64,000 nt of DNA from Candidatus Omnitrophota bacterium (GCA_023227945.1 JALOCC010000001.1:153199-217198), one strand, 5' to 3'. Shown: positions 25,118 through 34,526, counted from the stretch's first letter. Notes: generated from the sequence alone by a model not told the origin. Numbers and translations are program-made.

Positions 25118-26872
25118 ATGGATAGAAAAGGAATTATTACAAAAATTGTCGCAAACATGGTAAGCGTGCGGGTGGATGGCTCTGTCACCCAGAACGAAGT
25201 TGCCTATATTTTGCATGGGCCAGAACGCCTCAAAGCCGAGGTTATCCGCATCCGCGGTAAAATCGCTGAAACCCAGGTGTATGAATCAACAACAGCCCTT
25301 AAGGTTGGAGATGAAGTAGAGCTTACCGGAGAGTTGCTTTCGGTTGAATTAGGCCCTGGCCTCTTGGGGCAAATTTTCGATGGCCTGCAAAATCCGCTTC
25401 CTCAGATAGCAAAAGAATGCGGATTTTTTCTTAAGCGCGGCGTATATAAAAAGGCACTTGTTGATAGTACAACCTGGGAATTTAATCCTCTGATTAAAAA
25501 GGGCGATACTCGCCGGGCGGGAGATAAAATTGGATATGTCAACGAACACATTTTTAAGCACTACATCATGGTGCCCTTTGGTTTAAAGGGAATACTTAAA
25601 ATAAATTCCATAGCCGCCAAAGGCACCTATGATCTTACACAGCCTATAGCTACGATTGAAGAGCCAAACGGAAAAACACACGAAGTATTTTTAAAACAAA
25701 TCTGGCCGGTAAAAATTCCTATTGAAGCCTACGCTGAAAAAATAAAGCCAATTGAACCATTGGTTACTAAAATACGTATCATAGATTCGCTTTTTCCGGT
25801 TAGCCTTGGGGGAACTTATTGCGTTCCCGGGCCTTTCGGCGCAGGCAAAACTGTCTTACAGCAATTAATCAGCCGGCACGCCGAAGTTGATGTAGTAGTT
25901 ATTGCTGCCTGCGGCGAACGCGCCGGCGAAGTTGTCGAAACCTTAAAAACTTTTCCGCAGATAAAAGACCCGCGCACAAATTTACCTTTATCCGAGCGCA
26001 CAGTTATTATTTGTAATACCAGCTCAATGCCTGTTGCGGCACGTGAATCAAGCGTCTATACCGCTGTAACTATTGCCGAATACTACAGGCTTATGGGTTT
26101 AAACGTAATGCTTCTGGCTGATTCAACAAGCCGCTGGGCGCAGGCGATGAGAGAAATGTCCGGCCGGCTAGAAGAGATTCCGGGAGAGGAAGCTTTTCCT
26201 GCTTACCTTGAATCTCGGATTGCCTCATTTTATGAGCGAGCAGGTTTAGTTCGTTTAAACGACGGCACATTCGGTTCGGTTACAATTGGTGGGACGGTAA
26301 GCCCTGCCGGAGGAAATTTCGAAGAACCGGTAACGCAGGCGACATTAAAAGTTGTCGGAACATTCCATGGCCTGTCACGCGACAGGTCAAACGCAAGAAG
26401 GTATCCGGCAATTGACCCGCTAATAAGCTGGAGTAAATATAAAGGTATTATTGAAGATAGTTTAATTGCGCGCGGGCATGCAGTGCTTGATAAAAGCCAT
26501 GAAGTTGAGCAGATGATGAAAGTTATTGGTGAGGAAGGAACCTCTCTGCCGGATTTTGTAGAATATCTTAAGGGTGAATTTTTCGATTTTGTATATTTGC
26601 AGCAGAATGCATTTGACGCGGTGGATGAATCGACAGAAGCGCCCCGCCAAAAATATATTTTTGGTTTTATTTATTCAAATATTTTTGAAAAAGATTTTAA
26701 CTTTATTGATAAAGACGCAGCCAGGCATTTTTTCCATACCCTTCGGCAAGCTTTCAGAGGATGGAACTCAAGCGAGTTTGAGAGCGAAGAGTTTAGAAGA
26801 ATAGAAAGAGAAATAGTTAGTGCAATTAGTATAAAAATAACCAAGCTCCAAGATACAATAACCAAACAATGA
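25118..26872 (+). CDS. atpA: V-type ATP synthase catalytic subunit A
   Basis: This 584-residue catalytic subunit has the Walker A loop GPFGAGKTVLQ (about residues 240-250), Walker B VMLLADSTSRWAQA, the ACGERAGEV segment with the catalytic Glu, and the subunit-A-specific non-homologous region around residues 110-200. It hydrolyses or makes ATP in the peripheral head together with B. Its last ten codons (TKLQDTITKQ, stop) lie inside a family D repeat that is nearly identical to the intergenic element at 9444, so the C-terminus is repeat-derived. Confidence 0.96.
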   Translation: MDRKGIITKIVANMVSVRVDGSVTQNEVAYILHGPERLKAEVIRIRGKIAETQVYESTTALKVGDEVELTGELLSVELGPGLLGQIFDGLQNPLPQIAKECGFFLKRGVYKKALVDSTTWEFNPLIKKGDTRRAGDKIGYVNEHIFKHYIMVPFGLKGILKINSIAAKGTYDLTQPIATIEEPNGKTHEVFLKQIWPVKIPIEAYAEKIKPIEPLVTKIRIIDSLFPVSLGGTYCVPGPFGAGKTVLQQLISRHAEVDVVVIAACGERAGEVVETLKTFPQIKDPRTNLPLSERTVIICNTSSMPVAARESSVYTAVTIAEYYRLMGLNVMLLADSTSRWAQAMREMSGRLEEIPGEEAFPAYLESRIASFYERAGLVRLNDGTFGSVTIGGTVSPAGGNFEEPVTQATLKVVGTFHGLSRDRSNARRYPAIDPLISWSKYKGIIEDSLIARGHAVLDKSHEVEQMMKVIGEEGTSLPDFVEYLKGEFFDFVYLQQNAFDAVDESTEAPRQKYIFGFIYSNIFEKDFNFIDKDAARHFFHTLRQAFRGWNSSEFESEEFRRIEREIVSAISIKITKLQDTITKQ

Positions 26873-27045
26873 CCAATAACCAAATCTCAATAACCAAACA
26901 AAAACCAATATCTCCGTTTGGTTATTGGATATTGGAATTTGTTTGGAGCTTGCCCGTCAATTTGCTGTAGGCAAATTGACGAGGTCTCGTCAAATTCAAA
27001 GAATTTGACGGATATCTTGATTATTGATTATTTAATCACATTTCA
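26836..27045. repeat. Family D palindrome overlapping atpA end, with inserted hairpins
   Basis: The left arm (ccaagctccaagatacaata, accaaacaatgaccaataac) is shared with 9444-9490 and starts inside the atpA coding end. The right arm is split by a 59-nt insert (26953-27011) made of two hairpins, gtcaatttgc...gcaaattgac and gtcaaatt-caaag-aatttgac. Confidence 0.85.
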
Positions 27046-27063
27046 ACTTGTATAGAGGCAAAG

Positions 27064-28371
27064 ATGCATAAAATTTATACAAACATCAGCCAGATTTCCG
27101 GAGACGTTATTACTGTAGCTGCTTCCGGCGTAGGCTACATGGAAATTGCCCAAGTTGAGACACGTCTTGGCATGTCCCTCGCGCAGGTAATAAGGCTTGA
27201 TGGCGACAAGGTTTATTTACAGGTTTTTGCCGGAAGCAAAGGCATATCAACCGGAGATAAAGTCCGTTTCTTGGGGCACTCCATGAATGTATCGAGCGGC
27301 GAAAGCTTACTCGGCCGTATATTTAACGGAGTAGGCTTACCTCTGGATAAAGGCCCGGCTCTCTCAGAAAATATAATTGAAATAGGAGGGCCGCCGGTCA
27401 ATCCTGTCAAACGCATCATACCCAATAAAATGATACGTACAGGCATACCAATGATAGATGTTTTTAATTCGCTGGTTGAATCACAGAAGCTTCCGATTTT
27501 TTCTATTGCCGGTGAGCCTTACAACGAAGTGCTTGCGCGAATAGCCACTCAGGCAGAAATAGATATTATAGTTTTAGGCGGTATGGGCTTAAAGTATGAC
27601 GACTATCTTTTTTTTAGAGACAACCTGCGCGCGCGCGGCGCACTTAGCCGCTCCGTATTTTTTATTCATACAGCCGCAGACCCTACGGTTGAATGCCTGC
27701 TTGTTCCGGACATTGCGCTTGCGGTAGCCGAGGATTTCGCTCTTTCCGGAAAACGCGTATTGGTATTGCTTTCTGATATGACTAATTTTTGCGACGCGCT
27801 TAAAGAAATATCAATTACAATGGAGCAGGTTCCTTCTAACCGCGGTTATCCCGGAGACCTTTACTCCCAGCTGGCAAGCCGGTATGAAAAAGCCGTAGAT
27901 TTTGATACAGCCGGTTCAATTACAATCCTTGCAGTTACTACAATGCCCGGCGATGATGTAACGCACCCGGTGCCGGATAATACCGGCTATATCACCGAAG
28001 GGCAATTCTATCTTAAGGGTGGGGTTATCGAACCGTTTGGTTCTTTAAGCCGGCTCAAACAGCAGGTTAATGGAAAAACCCGCGATGACCACAGAACGAT
28101 TATGGATACAATGATTCAGCTTTTTGCCAGTTACCGTGAAACGCTGGAGAAGCAGGCAATGGGTTTTCATATGAGCGCCTGGGATAAAAAACTCTTGAAA
28201 TACGGCCTTTTGTTTGAAGAGCGAATGATGTCTTTAAAAGTAAACATACCGCTTGAAGAAGCTCTTAACTTAGGCTGGGCAATTATGAAAACTTGTTTTT
28301 CGCCTGAAGAAACAGGAATACGGAAAGCAATAATTGAGAAGTATTGGGATAAAGCCGAAATAATAAGTTAG
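27064..28371 (+). CDS. atpB: V-type ATP synthase subunit B
   Basis: This 435-residue non-catalytic nucleotide-binding subunit alternates with A in the head. As expected for B, the P-loop is degenerate: [16 protein letters not shown] replaces GxxGxGKT. It shows [40 protein letters not shown] and [22 protein letters not shown], all B-subunit signatures. It is preceded by a repeat-filled gap after atpA but is clearly part of the same operon. Confidence 0.96.
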   Translation: MHKIYTNISQISGDVITVAASGVGYMEIAQVETRLGMSLAQVIRLDGDKVYLQVFAGSKGISTGDKVRFLGHSMNVSSGESLLGRIFNGVGLPLDKGPALSENIIEIGGPPVNPVKRIIPNKMIRTGIPMIDVFNSLVESQKLPIFSIAGEPYNEVLARIATQAEIDIIVLGGMGLKYDDYLFFRDNLRARGALSRSVFFIHTAADPTVECLLVPDIALAVAEDFALSGKRVLVLLSDMTNFCDALKEISITMEQVPSNRGYPGDLYSQLASRYEKAVDFDTAGSITILAVTTMPGDDVTHPVPDNTGYITEGQFYLKGGVIEPFGSLSRLKQQVNGKTRDDHRTIMDTMIQLFASYRETLEKQAMGFHMSAWDKKLLKYGLLFEERMMSLKVNIPLEEALNLGWAIMKTCFSPEETGIRKAIIEKYWDKAEIIS

Positions 28372-28478
28372 GTTACGAAGGTTACGAAAGTTACGCAGGT
28401 TACGAAGGTTACAACAAACCTTCGATGTTTTAAAAGTAACATTGTAACTTCTCGTAACACCCGTAACCTTCGTAACAG
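28372..28478. repeat. Family B palindrome
   Basis: gttacgaaggttacgaaag, gttacgcaggttacgaagg, then aagtaacattgtaacttctcg and cccgtaaccttcgtaac. It lies inside the V-ATPase operon, between atpB and atpD. Confidence 0.85.
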
Positions 28479-28484
28479 ATACAT

Positions 28485-29105
28485 ATGTCAAAAGTAAAAC
28501 TAACCAAGGGTGAACTAAAACGGCAGCGCGATAGCTTGCACCAGTTTGAGCGGTTTCTGCCAACTTTGCAGCTTAAAAAACAGCAGCTGCAGATGGAGAT
28601 ACTTTCTCATTACGGGCTTTTGGAAAAAACAAAACACGAGGAAGAATTAAAACGAAAAAGCTTTGAAAACTGGCTTTTGCTTTTGGCAGAGCCCCAGGTT
28701 GATATTAGCAAATTGTTAACAATAAAAGAAATCAATCTAAGTTCTAAAAATATCGCAGGCATAGATATTCCTGTGTTTGAATCCTGCGAGTTTAAAGAAA
28801 TCGAATACGATTTATTCACAACTCCTTTGTGGGTTGACCATGCAATAAGCGCTTTTCGCGAATTGATTTCTATACGTAGCTCAATTAAAGCCATCGAGGA
28901 AAGCATTCTTATTCTGAAGCAGGAATTACGTATTACAACCCAGCGGGTTAATCTCTTTGAAAAGGTGAAGATTCCCGAAGCAGAAGAAGCAATACGGCTG
29001 ATTAAAATTTATATCGGCGACCAGCTAACCAATGCTGTAGGCCGCAGCAAAATCGCAAAGCGTAAAATTGAATACGCGAATGAACGCGAATTTGCACCTT
29101 TATAA
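28485..29105 (+). CDS. atpD: V-type ATP synthase subunit D
   Basis: This 206-residue central-shaft subunit begins with a long helix (LTKGELKRQRDSLHQFERFL) and ends with a second helix carrying VNLFEKVKIPEAEEAIRLIK, the conserved RVNALExxxIP-like motif of V/A-ATPase D subunits. It couples ATP turnover in A3B3 to ring rotation. It follows atpB after a family B repeat and is in operon order A-B-D. Confidence 0.93.
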   Translation: MSKVKLTKGELKRQRDSLHQFERFLPTLQLKKQQLQMEILSHYGLLEKTKHEEELKRKSFENWLLLLAEPQVDISKLLTIKEINLSSKNIAGIDIPVFESCEFKEIEYDLFTTPLWVDHAISAFRELISIRSSIKAIEESILILKQELRITTQRVNLFEKVKIPEAEEAIRLIKIYIGDQLTNAVGRSKIAKRKIEYANEREFAPL

Positions 29106-29106
29106 T

Positions 29107-29200
29107 TTGATTTAGGTATAAACGCGAATAAACGCAAATGGAAAAAATGTAAAAATTATTCGCGACCATTCGTAAGAATTCGCGAGAATTTGCGTTAAAT
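29107..29200. repeat. Palindrome of cgaata/attcg words
   Basis: aacgcgaataaacgcaaatgg is mirrored by attcgcgaccattcgtaag and aattcgcgagaatttgcgtt. It lies between atpD and atpI. A distant relative precedes 54442. Confidence 0.7.
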
Positions 29201-29203
29201 CTT

Positions 29204-30967
29204 ATGATAGTTAAAATGAAAAAAGCCACAATTTTGGTGCAGGGTAAAGACGCTAAAAGCGCTACGCTTAAGCTGCGAAAGCTGGGGTTATTGCACGTAG
29301 AACATCAAGCTACCCCCCAAGGGAAAGAGCTTAATGCATTGCAGGAAGAAATAGCATTTATGAGCGAAGCAATTACAATATTATCTATGCCCAAATACAA
29401 TAAAAATGTACCAGAGCATAAACAGCTCGAGGGCGATTGGAAAATAACTGCAAAGCATATCGTTGATGTTTATAAACGTATTGACCATCTCAAAGAGTAT
29501 GGCCGCCGGCTCTCTGCGCAGACAGAAGAATGGGGCAATTGGGGTGATTTTGAGCCGGAAACAATAAAGGCGCTATCAGCCAAGGGTATTTTCGTAAAGC
29601 TTTATCAAATTCCCGTTAAAGAGCTGACGCAGGTTCCGGAAAGCGTGGTAGTTTCGCAAATAAAAGTTTTAAAAGGCGTTGCGCTTGTTGCGCTTGTGAG
29701 CCTTAAAACCATTGAGCTTCCCTTTAAAGAATTAGCATTGCCGAATTTAAGTATTTCAAAAATGAAAGCGCGTTTAGAAGAAGATGCAAAAGTTTCTTCG
29801 GCGCTGTCAGAAGAATTAAGCGGGCTTTGCTTATATAGAGAAAGCTTTTTAAGCATAAAGAAAAATCTTTTAAAGCAATTTGAATTCGAGGAAGCCTTAA
29901 AAGGCATGGGCCAGCACGAAAATATTATGTACTTGACAGGATATAGTCCTTGCGATAAAACTGATATGCTCTTAGCTGCCGCTAAAGATAATACCTGGGG
30001 GATATATGTGCGAGACCCGGATGAGTCAGATAATGTCCCGACACTTATCTCTAATCCGCGTTGGATATCCATAATTAACCCTGTTTTTAAGTTTATAGAA
30101 ATTACTCCAGGCTACAAAGAGCTTGATATAAGCCTGTGGTTTTTGATATTCTTTTCCATATTCTTCGGCATGCTTATCGGAGACGCCGGTATCGGCGCAA
30201 TCTTTTGCCTGCTTACTTTTTTAGCGCAAAGAAAGTTTGCCGCAAAAGTTAAGAATATCAAAATTTTTGTTCTTTTTTATTTACTGAGCGGTTGCGCTAT
30301 CGTGTGGGGTGTGGCCAGCGGCACAATTTTCGGGCAGGAGTGGCTCAAAGGATTTATAAAACCGGTTTTTCCGGTATTACAAAACGAAAAATTCGTGCAA
30401 AGTTTATGTTTTTTACTTGGCGCAATCCACTTAAGCATAGCCCATTCCTGGCGCGCAATATTGAAGGCCCCTTCGCTTAAGGCTTTATCCGACATCGGCT
30501 GGATTTTAATTCTATGGGGTGGGTTTTTTCTGGCCAAAACCCTGGTTCTTGCGGACGCATTTCCAGATTTTGGCAAATGGCTATTTTTATCCGGAACGCT
30601 TTTGGTTATAGTATTTTCCGAACCGAATAGAAATATTTTGAAAGCCATCAGCAAAGGCCTGGGCGCATTCGCCCTAAGTGCCGTTAATAGTTTTACCGAT
30701 ATAGTTTCGTATGTGAGGCTTTTTGCGGTTGGCCTTGCTACAGTTGCCGTTGCCGATGCTTTTAACAATATGGCTATGGGGTTGTGGGGCAACGGAATTC
30801 TTGCAGCTTTCCTGGGCGCATTTATACTTTTTATTGGCCAGGCGTTAAACGTTATTTTAGGTCCTATCGCTGTTTTGGTGCACGGGGTAAGGCTTAATGT
30901 TCTTGAGTTTTGCAATCATATAGATCTTAAATGGTCAGGATTTAGCTATAAACCGTTACATGAATAA
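29204..30967 (+). CDS. atpI: V-type ATP synthase subunit I
   Basis: This 587-residue stator subunit is equivalent to eukaryotic subunit a. The first 300 residues form a cytoplasmic domain with coiled-coil stretches. From about residue 310 there are seven to eight membrane helices, starting with LDISLWFLIFFSIFFGMLIGDAG. The helix carrying the essential Arg reads SFTDIVSYVRLFAVGLATVAVA, and a later one GQALNVILGPIAVLVHGVRLNVLEF. This subunit forms the ion half-channels against the K ring. Confidence 0.95.
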   Translation: MIVKMKKATILVQGKDAKSATLKLRKLGLLHVEHQATPQGKELNALQEEIAFMSEAITILSMPKYNKNVPEHKQLEGDWKITAKHIVDVYKRIDHLKEYGRRLSAQTEEWGNWGDFEPETIKALSAKGIFVKLYQIPVKELTQVPESVVVSQIKVLKGVALVALVSLKTIELPFKELALPNLSISKMKARLEEDAKVSSALSEELSGLCLYRESFLSIKKNLLKQFEFEEALKGMGQHENIMYLTGYSPCDKTDMLLAAAKDNTWGIYVRDPDESDNVPTLISNPRWISIINPVFKFIEITPGYKELDISLWFLIFFSIFFGMLIGDAGIGAIFCLLTFLAQRKFAAKVKNIKIFVLFYLLSGCAIVWGVASGTIFGQEWLKGFIKPVFPVLQNEKFVQSLCFLLGAIHLSIAHSWRAILKAPSLKALSDIGWILILWGGFFLAKTLVLADAFPDFGKWLFLSGTLLVIVFSEPNRNILKAISKGLGAFALSAVNSFTDIVSYVRLFAVGLATVAVADAFNNMAMGLWGNGILAAFLGAFILFIGQALNVILGPIAVLVHGVRLNVLEFCNHIDLKWSGFSYKPLHE

Positions 30968-30974
30968 TTTTATG

Positions 30975-31108
30975 ACAAACTCTAAACCCGAAATCCTAAA
31001 CTCTAAACAAACTCGAAACTACAAATTACAAATTCCAAACGTTTTGAGTTTAGAGTTTCGAGTTTATAGTTTATTTAGAGTTTCGAGTTTAGTGTTTAGG
31101 GTTTATCT
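30975..31108. repeat. Family E palindrome (aaactc/gagttt words)
   Basis: actctaaacccgaaatccta, aactctaaacaaactcgaaac and their complements gagtttagagtttcgag, tttagagtttcgagtttag, tgtttagggttta. It lies between atpI and atpK; the second copy is at 36869. Confidence 0.85.
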
Positions 31109-31122
31109 TAAAGGGAGGAGTT

Positions 31123-31581
31123 ATGGAAGCAACTAACTTTTTGATACAGTTTAAAGATTTAGGGGCAGCTGCAGTGCTTGCGCTTAGCGCCGCAGGTTCT
31201 GCTCTTGGCGCGGGAGTAGCCGGGCTTGCCGCAATAGGCGCGTGGAAGAAGAGTTTCGCTCAAAATAAAAACGCCTCTTTCGCTATTGTTGCATTTGTCG
31301 GCGCGCCCCTTACTCAGACTATTTACGGAATGATTGTAATGAATAAAATCGTCGAACTCTCCTTGAAAGGAGTTTATGTATGGAGCGTCGGTATATTTTG
31401 CGGTTTAGCCATAGGCCTTTCTGCGTTATGGCAGGGAAAGGCTGCGGCAGTTGCCTGTGACGCATTGGGTGAAACCGAAAAAGGCTTTGCGAATTATATA
31501 ATAGTTTTAGGAATCATTGAAACGGTTGCTCTATTTGTAATGGCATTTTCTCTCGGATTGTTAGGCAGATTGGCAGGATAG
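31123..31581 (+). CDS. atpK: V-type ATP synthase subunit K (membrane ring)
   Basis: This 152-residue ring proteolipid has four helices in two hairpins. In the second helix APLTQTIYG places Thr64 and Gln65. The third helix has Gln104 (LWQGKAAA) and the fourth has the ion-carrying Glu133 (GIIETVALF). Thr, Gln, Gln and Glu at these places match the sodium ligands described for Enterococcus hirae NtpK, so the ring probably moves sodium ions rather than protons. A strong ribosome-binding site (aaagggaggag) fits a highly expressed ring subunit. Last gene of the operon; a terminator-like hairpin follows. Confidence 0.94.
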   Translation: MEATNFLIQFKDLGAAAVLALSAAGSALGAGVAGLAAIGAWKKSFAQNKNASFAIVAFVGAPLTQTIYGMIVMNKIVELSLKGVYVWSVGIFCGLAIGLSALWQGKAAAVACDALGETEKGFANYIIVLGIIETVALFVMAFSLGLLGRLAG

Positions 31582-31584
31582 GTT

Positions 31585-31635
31585 TTGTTTTTTAAGGCAC
31601 TTCGAAAATATTTTCTCAGTGCCGCTAAAAAACAA
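31585..31635 (+). terminator. Hairpin terminator after V-ATPase operon
   Basis: ttgttttttaaggcact pairs with agtgccgctaaaaaacaa apart from a small bulge. The T-run and A-run in the arms make it usable in either direction. It lies between atpK and tRNA-Val. Confidence 0.65.
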
Positions 31636-31666
31636 GGAATAACCCTGGATAAAGTTCTTTTTTAGC

Positions 31667-31740
31667 GGGCGCATAGCTCAGCTGGTTAGAGCACTTCTTT
31701 TACAAGGAAGGGGTCTAAGGTTCGAATCCTTATGCGCCCA
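31667..31740 (+). tRNA. tRNA-Val (anticodon TAC)
   Basis: A 74-nt cloverleaf: acceptor gggcgca/tgcgccc, D stem gctc/gagc, anticodon stem cttct/ggaag around loop tttacaa, T stem taagg/cctta with loop ttcgaat. Anticodon TAC reads Val. The discriminator is A and no CCA is encoded. Confidence 0.94.
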
Positions 31741-31743
31741 TAT

Positions 31744-31838
31744 AATAGCTTTCAGCCATCAGCTATCAGCAATCAGCCCCTCCCAAGGGGCGCCCTTGAA
31801 GGGTGGCTGAAGACTGACGACTGATAGCTGAAAGCGTA
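31744..31838. repeat. Family C palindrome with inserted hairpin
   Basis: tagctttcagccatcagc and tatcagcaatcagc on the left, ctgaagactgacgactgat and agctgaaagc on the right. A 30-nt insert of two short stems (cccct...agggg, cccttgaaggg; 31777-31806) sits at the tip. Confidence 0.8.
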
Positions 31839-31843
31839 AAAAA

Positions 31844-33556
31844 ATGGATTTACAAACACTCAGGCATTCTTGTTCGCACATTATGGCCAGCGCGGTTAAG
31901 AAAATTTATCCGCAGGCAAAATTAGGTATTGGCCCGGCTATTGAAGGAGGCTTTTACTATGATTTTGAAATCCCCGGCGGCATAAAGGAAGAAGATTTAG
32001 GTAGAATTGAACAATTAATGCGCGAAGAAATCAACAAAAAATTACCTTTCGTTCATGAAGATTGGGAAAGCGAAAAGGCGATTGATTTTTTTAAATCTAA
32101 CGGCGAAACTTTTAAGGTTGAGTTAATAAAAGATTTGGCGCAACCCAAAGTTTCTATATATAAGCACGGTGATTTTGTAGATTTGTGCAAGGGCCCGCAT
32201 ATTGCCTCAACCAAAGAGGCAAAATATTTCAAAATACTTTCAACTTCAGGCGCTTACTGGAAAGGCATAGACTCAAATCCGCAGCTCGTGCGTATTTACG
32301 GTACGGTATTTTTTACCAAAGAAGAATTAGAAGCTCATCTAAAGCTTCTGGAAGAGGCTAAGCTAAGAGATCACAGGACGCTCGGACGTGAGCTCGGGCT
32401 TTTTGAATTATTTTACAATGAAGCCGGAGCAGGCCTTGTGTTTTATTTGCCGGACGGCGCGCGCTTAAAAAGAATAATCGAAGACTGGGAAATCAAAGAG
32501 CATTACCGGCGCGGATATAAAATGGTGCAAACTCCGCACATAATGGATAAGAAATTATGGCAGAAAAGCGGCCACCTTGATTACTATCAGGATTATATGT
32601 ATCCGGTAACCAAGGAAAATCAGGAATTTATTTTAAAGCCGATGAATTGCCCGGGGCATATACTGATTTATAAAGCAAGCCTTCGCAGCTGGAGAGAATT
32701 GCCTTTAAGAATGTTTGAACTGGGCACGGTTTATCGTTATGAAAAAAGCGGAGTGTTACACGGTTTACTTCGGGTAAGAGGCTTTACCCAGGATGACGCG
32801 CATATATTTTGCAGAAAGGAAGATTTATACTCCGAAATAGAAGGAGTTTTGGATTTTGTAAAAGAAGCAATGAATAAATTCGGTTTTATTGATTTCACCG
32901 CGGAATTAAGCACGCGGCCGGAAAAATTTATCGGAGAAAAAGAAAATTGGGATGCCGCCGAAGGTATCTTGGAAGAAGTGCTTAAGAAAAAGAAGTTTAA
33001 TTACAAAATAAATCCGGGTGACGGAGCTTTTTACGGCCCCAAGATAGACATAAAACTTAAAGATGCTCTAAATAGAGAGTGGCAATGCGCAACTGTCCAG
33101 CTGGATTATGCTATTCCTGAAAGATTCGATTTAACCTATCGTGCTCCTGATGGGAAAGATACACGCGTGGTTATGATTCACCGCGTAATTTTAGGAAGCC
33201 TGGAGAGGTTTATCGCAACATTGATTGAGCACTACGCAGGTAAATTTCCTCTCTGGCTTTCTCCGGTTCAGGTGAGTGTTTTAAATATTACGGAAGATGT
33301 TGAGGCTTACGCTAAAGAAATAAAAGATATTTTAGAAAAAGAAAATATTCGCGTGGAAGTAGATTTACGTAATGAAACTTTGCAGAGAAAAATAAGAGAA
33401 AAAGAAATGCGTAAGGTGCCATATATGGTTATAGTCGGGAAGAAAGAACGCGATAGCAAACAGATTTCGGTACGGGCGAGAGGTATGCAGAATTTAGGCA
33501 ATATGGATATGGAAAGCTTTTTGAATATCTTGAAAAAAGAAATAAAGGGAGCCTAG
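31844..33556 (+). CDS. thrS: Threonyl-tRNA synthetase (lacks N-terminal TGS domain)
   Basis: This 570-residue class II synthetase starts directly with the editing domain (LRHSCSHIMASAVKKIYP, carrying HxxxH-type residues, and later DLCKGPHI). The catalytic core follows: motif 2 region TVYRYEKSGVLHGLLRVRGFTQDDAHIF, zinc-binding MNCPGH, motif 3 RVILGSLERFIATLIEHY, and a C-terminal anticodon domain. Usual bacterial ThrRS is about 640 residues with an N-terminal TGS domain, absent here. It is the first of a translation cluster with infC, rpmI and rplT. No T-box leader is seen; the upstream gap is a repeat. Confidence 0.96.
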   Translation: MDLQTLRHSCSHIMASAVKKIYPQAKLGIGPAIEGGFYYDFEIPGGIKEEDLGRIEQLMREEINKKLPFVHEDWESEKAIDFFKSNGETFKVELIKDLAQPKVSIYKHGDFVDLCKGPHIASTKEAKYFKILSTSGAYWKGIDSNPQLVRIYGTVFFTKEELEAHLKLLEEAKLRDHRTLGRELGLFELFYNEAGAGLVFYLPDGARLKRIIEDWEIKEHYRRGYKMVQTPHIMDKKLWQKSGHLDYYQDYMYPVTKENQEFILKPMNCPGHILIYKASLRSWRELPLRMFELGTVYRYEKSGVLHGLLRVRGFTQDDAHIFCRKEDLYSEIEGVLDFVKEAMNKFGFIDFTAELSTRPEKFIGEKENWDAAEGILEEVLKKKKFNYKINPGDGAFYGPKIDIKLKDALNREWQCATVQLDYAIPERFDLTYRAPDGKDTRVVMIHRVILGSLERFIATLIEHYAGKFPLWLSPVQVSVLNITEDVEAYAKEIKDILEKENIRVEVDLRNETLQRKIREKEMRKVPYMVIVGKKERDSKQISVRARGMQNLGNMDMESFLNILKKEIKGA

Positions 33557-33559
33557 TAT

Positions 33560-33626
33560 GGCTCTCAGCTTTCAGGCGTCAGCTGCCAGCCGCTGAAAGC
33601 TGAAGACCGATAGCTGACAGCTTTTA
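33560..33626. repeat. Family C palindrome
   Basis: ggctctcagctttcaggcg, tcagctgccagccgctgaaagc, tgaagaccgatagctgacagc. It fills the thrS-infC gap up to the infC ribosome-binding site. Confidence 0.75.
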
Positions 33627-33644
33627 AAAAGGAGGTACGAGCGA

Positions 33645-34148
33645 GTGAGGTATATAAGAGTTAACGAAAAGATATTTGCAAAAACCTTAAGGATCATTGG
33701 GCCAGAAGGAGAACAGCTTGGAATTTTTCCAAAAGAACTTGCGTTAAAAAAAGCAGACGAGGCAGAGCTTGACTTAGTAGAAGTTGCCCCTGCAGCAAAT
33801 CCGCCGGTTTGCCGGATAATGGATTTTTCAAAATACCGCTATGAACAGGAAAAACGCGAGAGAGAAGTAAAGAAGCATCAAAAACAAGCCCAGCTTAAAG
33901 AAATACGTGTGAGCCCCAGGATAGATATCCACGATTATGAAATAAAATTAAAGCATATAAAAGAGTTTCTTGAAAAAGGGCATAAAGTAAGAATAAGAAT
34001 GCTGTTTCGTGGCAGAGAGCTTGCTCATAAAGACTTAGGAAACAGGGTAATCGCGAAACTCGTTCAGGATATAGAAAAAATAGGTAAAATCGATAAAGAC
34101 CCGATAATGCTTGGTAGAGCACTGGTGATGGTATTGGGGCCGAAGTAA
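33645..34148 (+). CDS. infC: Translation initiation factor IF-3
   Basis: This 167-residue IF-3 has an N-domain (RVNEKIFAKTLRIIGPEGEQLG), a lysine-rich linker (EKREREVKKHQKQ) and a C-domain (LKEIRVSPRIDIHDYEIKLKHIKEFLEKGHKVRI), then GRELAHK. It keeps ribosomal subunits apart and checks the initiator. The start is GTG with the ribosome-binding site aaggagg; many bacteria use a rare AUU here for autoregulation, whereas this copy uses GTG. It heads the classical infC-rpmI-rplT operon. Confidence 0.96.
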   Translation: MRYIRVNEKIFAKTLRIIGPEGEQLGIFPKELALKKADEAELDLVEVAPAANPPVCRIMDFSKYRYEQEKREREVKKHQKQAQLKEIRVSPRIDIHDYEIKLKHIKEFLEKGHKVRIRMLFRGRELAHKDLGNRVIAKLVQDIEKIGKIDKDPIMLGRALVMVLGPK

Positions 34149-34230
34149 CACAAATTACCACGATGGTCTTTTACACGGTAGGTACGGTTGGAAAAATATT
34201 GTATTTTGTATACCCCTTGCGCCCAAATAT

Positions 34231-34271
34231 CACGTAAATTTTCCTGGCCGTAGGCCGAGAAAATTTACGTG
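34231..34271. promoter_or_regulatory. Perfect hairpin in infC-rpmI gap
   Basis: cacgtaaattttc and gaaaatttacgtg form a 13-bp perfect stem around a loop containing ggccgtaggcc. It is followed by gaagcgcttc and a second hairpin at 34285-34315. Confidence 0.6.
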
Positions 34272-34284
34272 AAGCGCTTCGGGG

Positions 34285-34315
34285 TTAAATTTTGCGACTG
34301 CGTCGCAAAATTTAA
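34285..34315. promoter_or_regulatory. Perfect hairpin abutting rpmI Shine-Dalgarno
   Basis: ttaaattttgcgac-tgc-gtcgcaaaatttaa is a 14-bp perfect stem ending on the ribosome-binding site aaggag. The same layout precedes the glycosyltransferase at 16848. It might regulate rpmI-rplT translation. Confidence 0.6.
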
Positions 34316-34325
34316 GGAGTAAAAT

Positions 34326-34526
34326 ATGCCAAAGCTAAAAACAAAAAAAGCGTTCGCGAAAAGAGTAAAGGTTACAAAAAATAAAAAGATCCTTCGTTCA
34401 AAAGGAAGCAGGAGGCATCTTTTAAGCGCACGGAGTGAAAAAAGAAAAAGATTTTTACGCAAAAAAGCGCTTGTCGCTGGCGTAGACAGAATGGCGGTAA
34501 AAAGGTCATTGCCGTATTCATTCTGA
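34326..34526 (+). CDS. rpmI: Ribosomal protein L35
   Basis: This 66-residue, very basic protein has the L35 pattern MPKLKTKKAFAKRVKVT, then RSKGSRRHLLSARSEKRKRFLRKKALV. It is part of the 50S subunit. It lies between infC and rplT as in most bacteria. Two perfect hairpins precede its ribosome-binding site. Confidence 0.96.
   Translation: MPKLKTKKAFAKRVKVTKNKKILRSKGSRRHLLSARSEKRKRFLRKKALVAGVDRMAVKRSLPYSF

Noticed and set aside
30277-30915. Minus-strand 212-codon ORF opposite atpI
   Set aside because: A shadow of the membrane part of atpI; no ribosome-binding site and no recognisable domain.
31741-31843. T-box leader before thrS
   Set aside because: The gap is fully explained by a family C palindrome with an inserted hairpin; no T-box sequence or specifier loop is seen.
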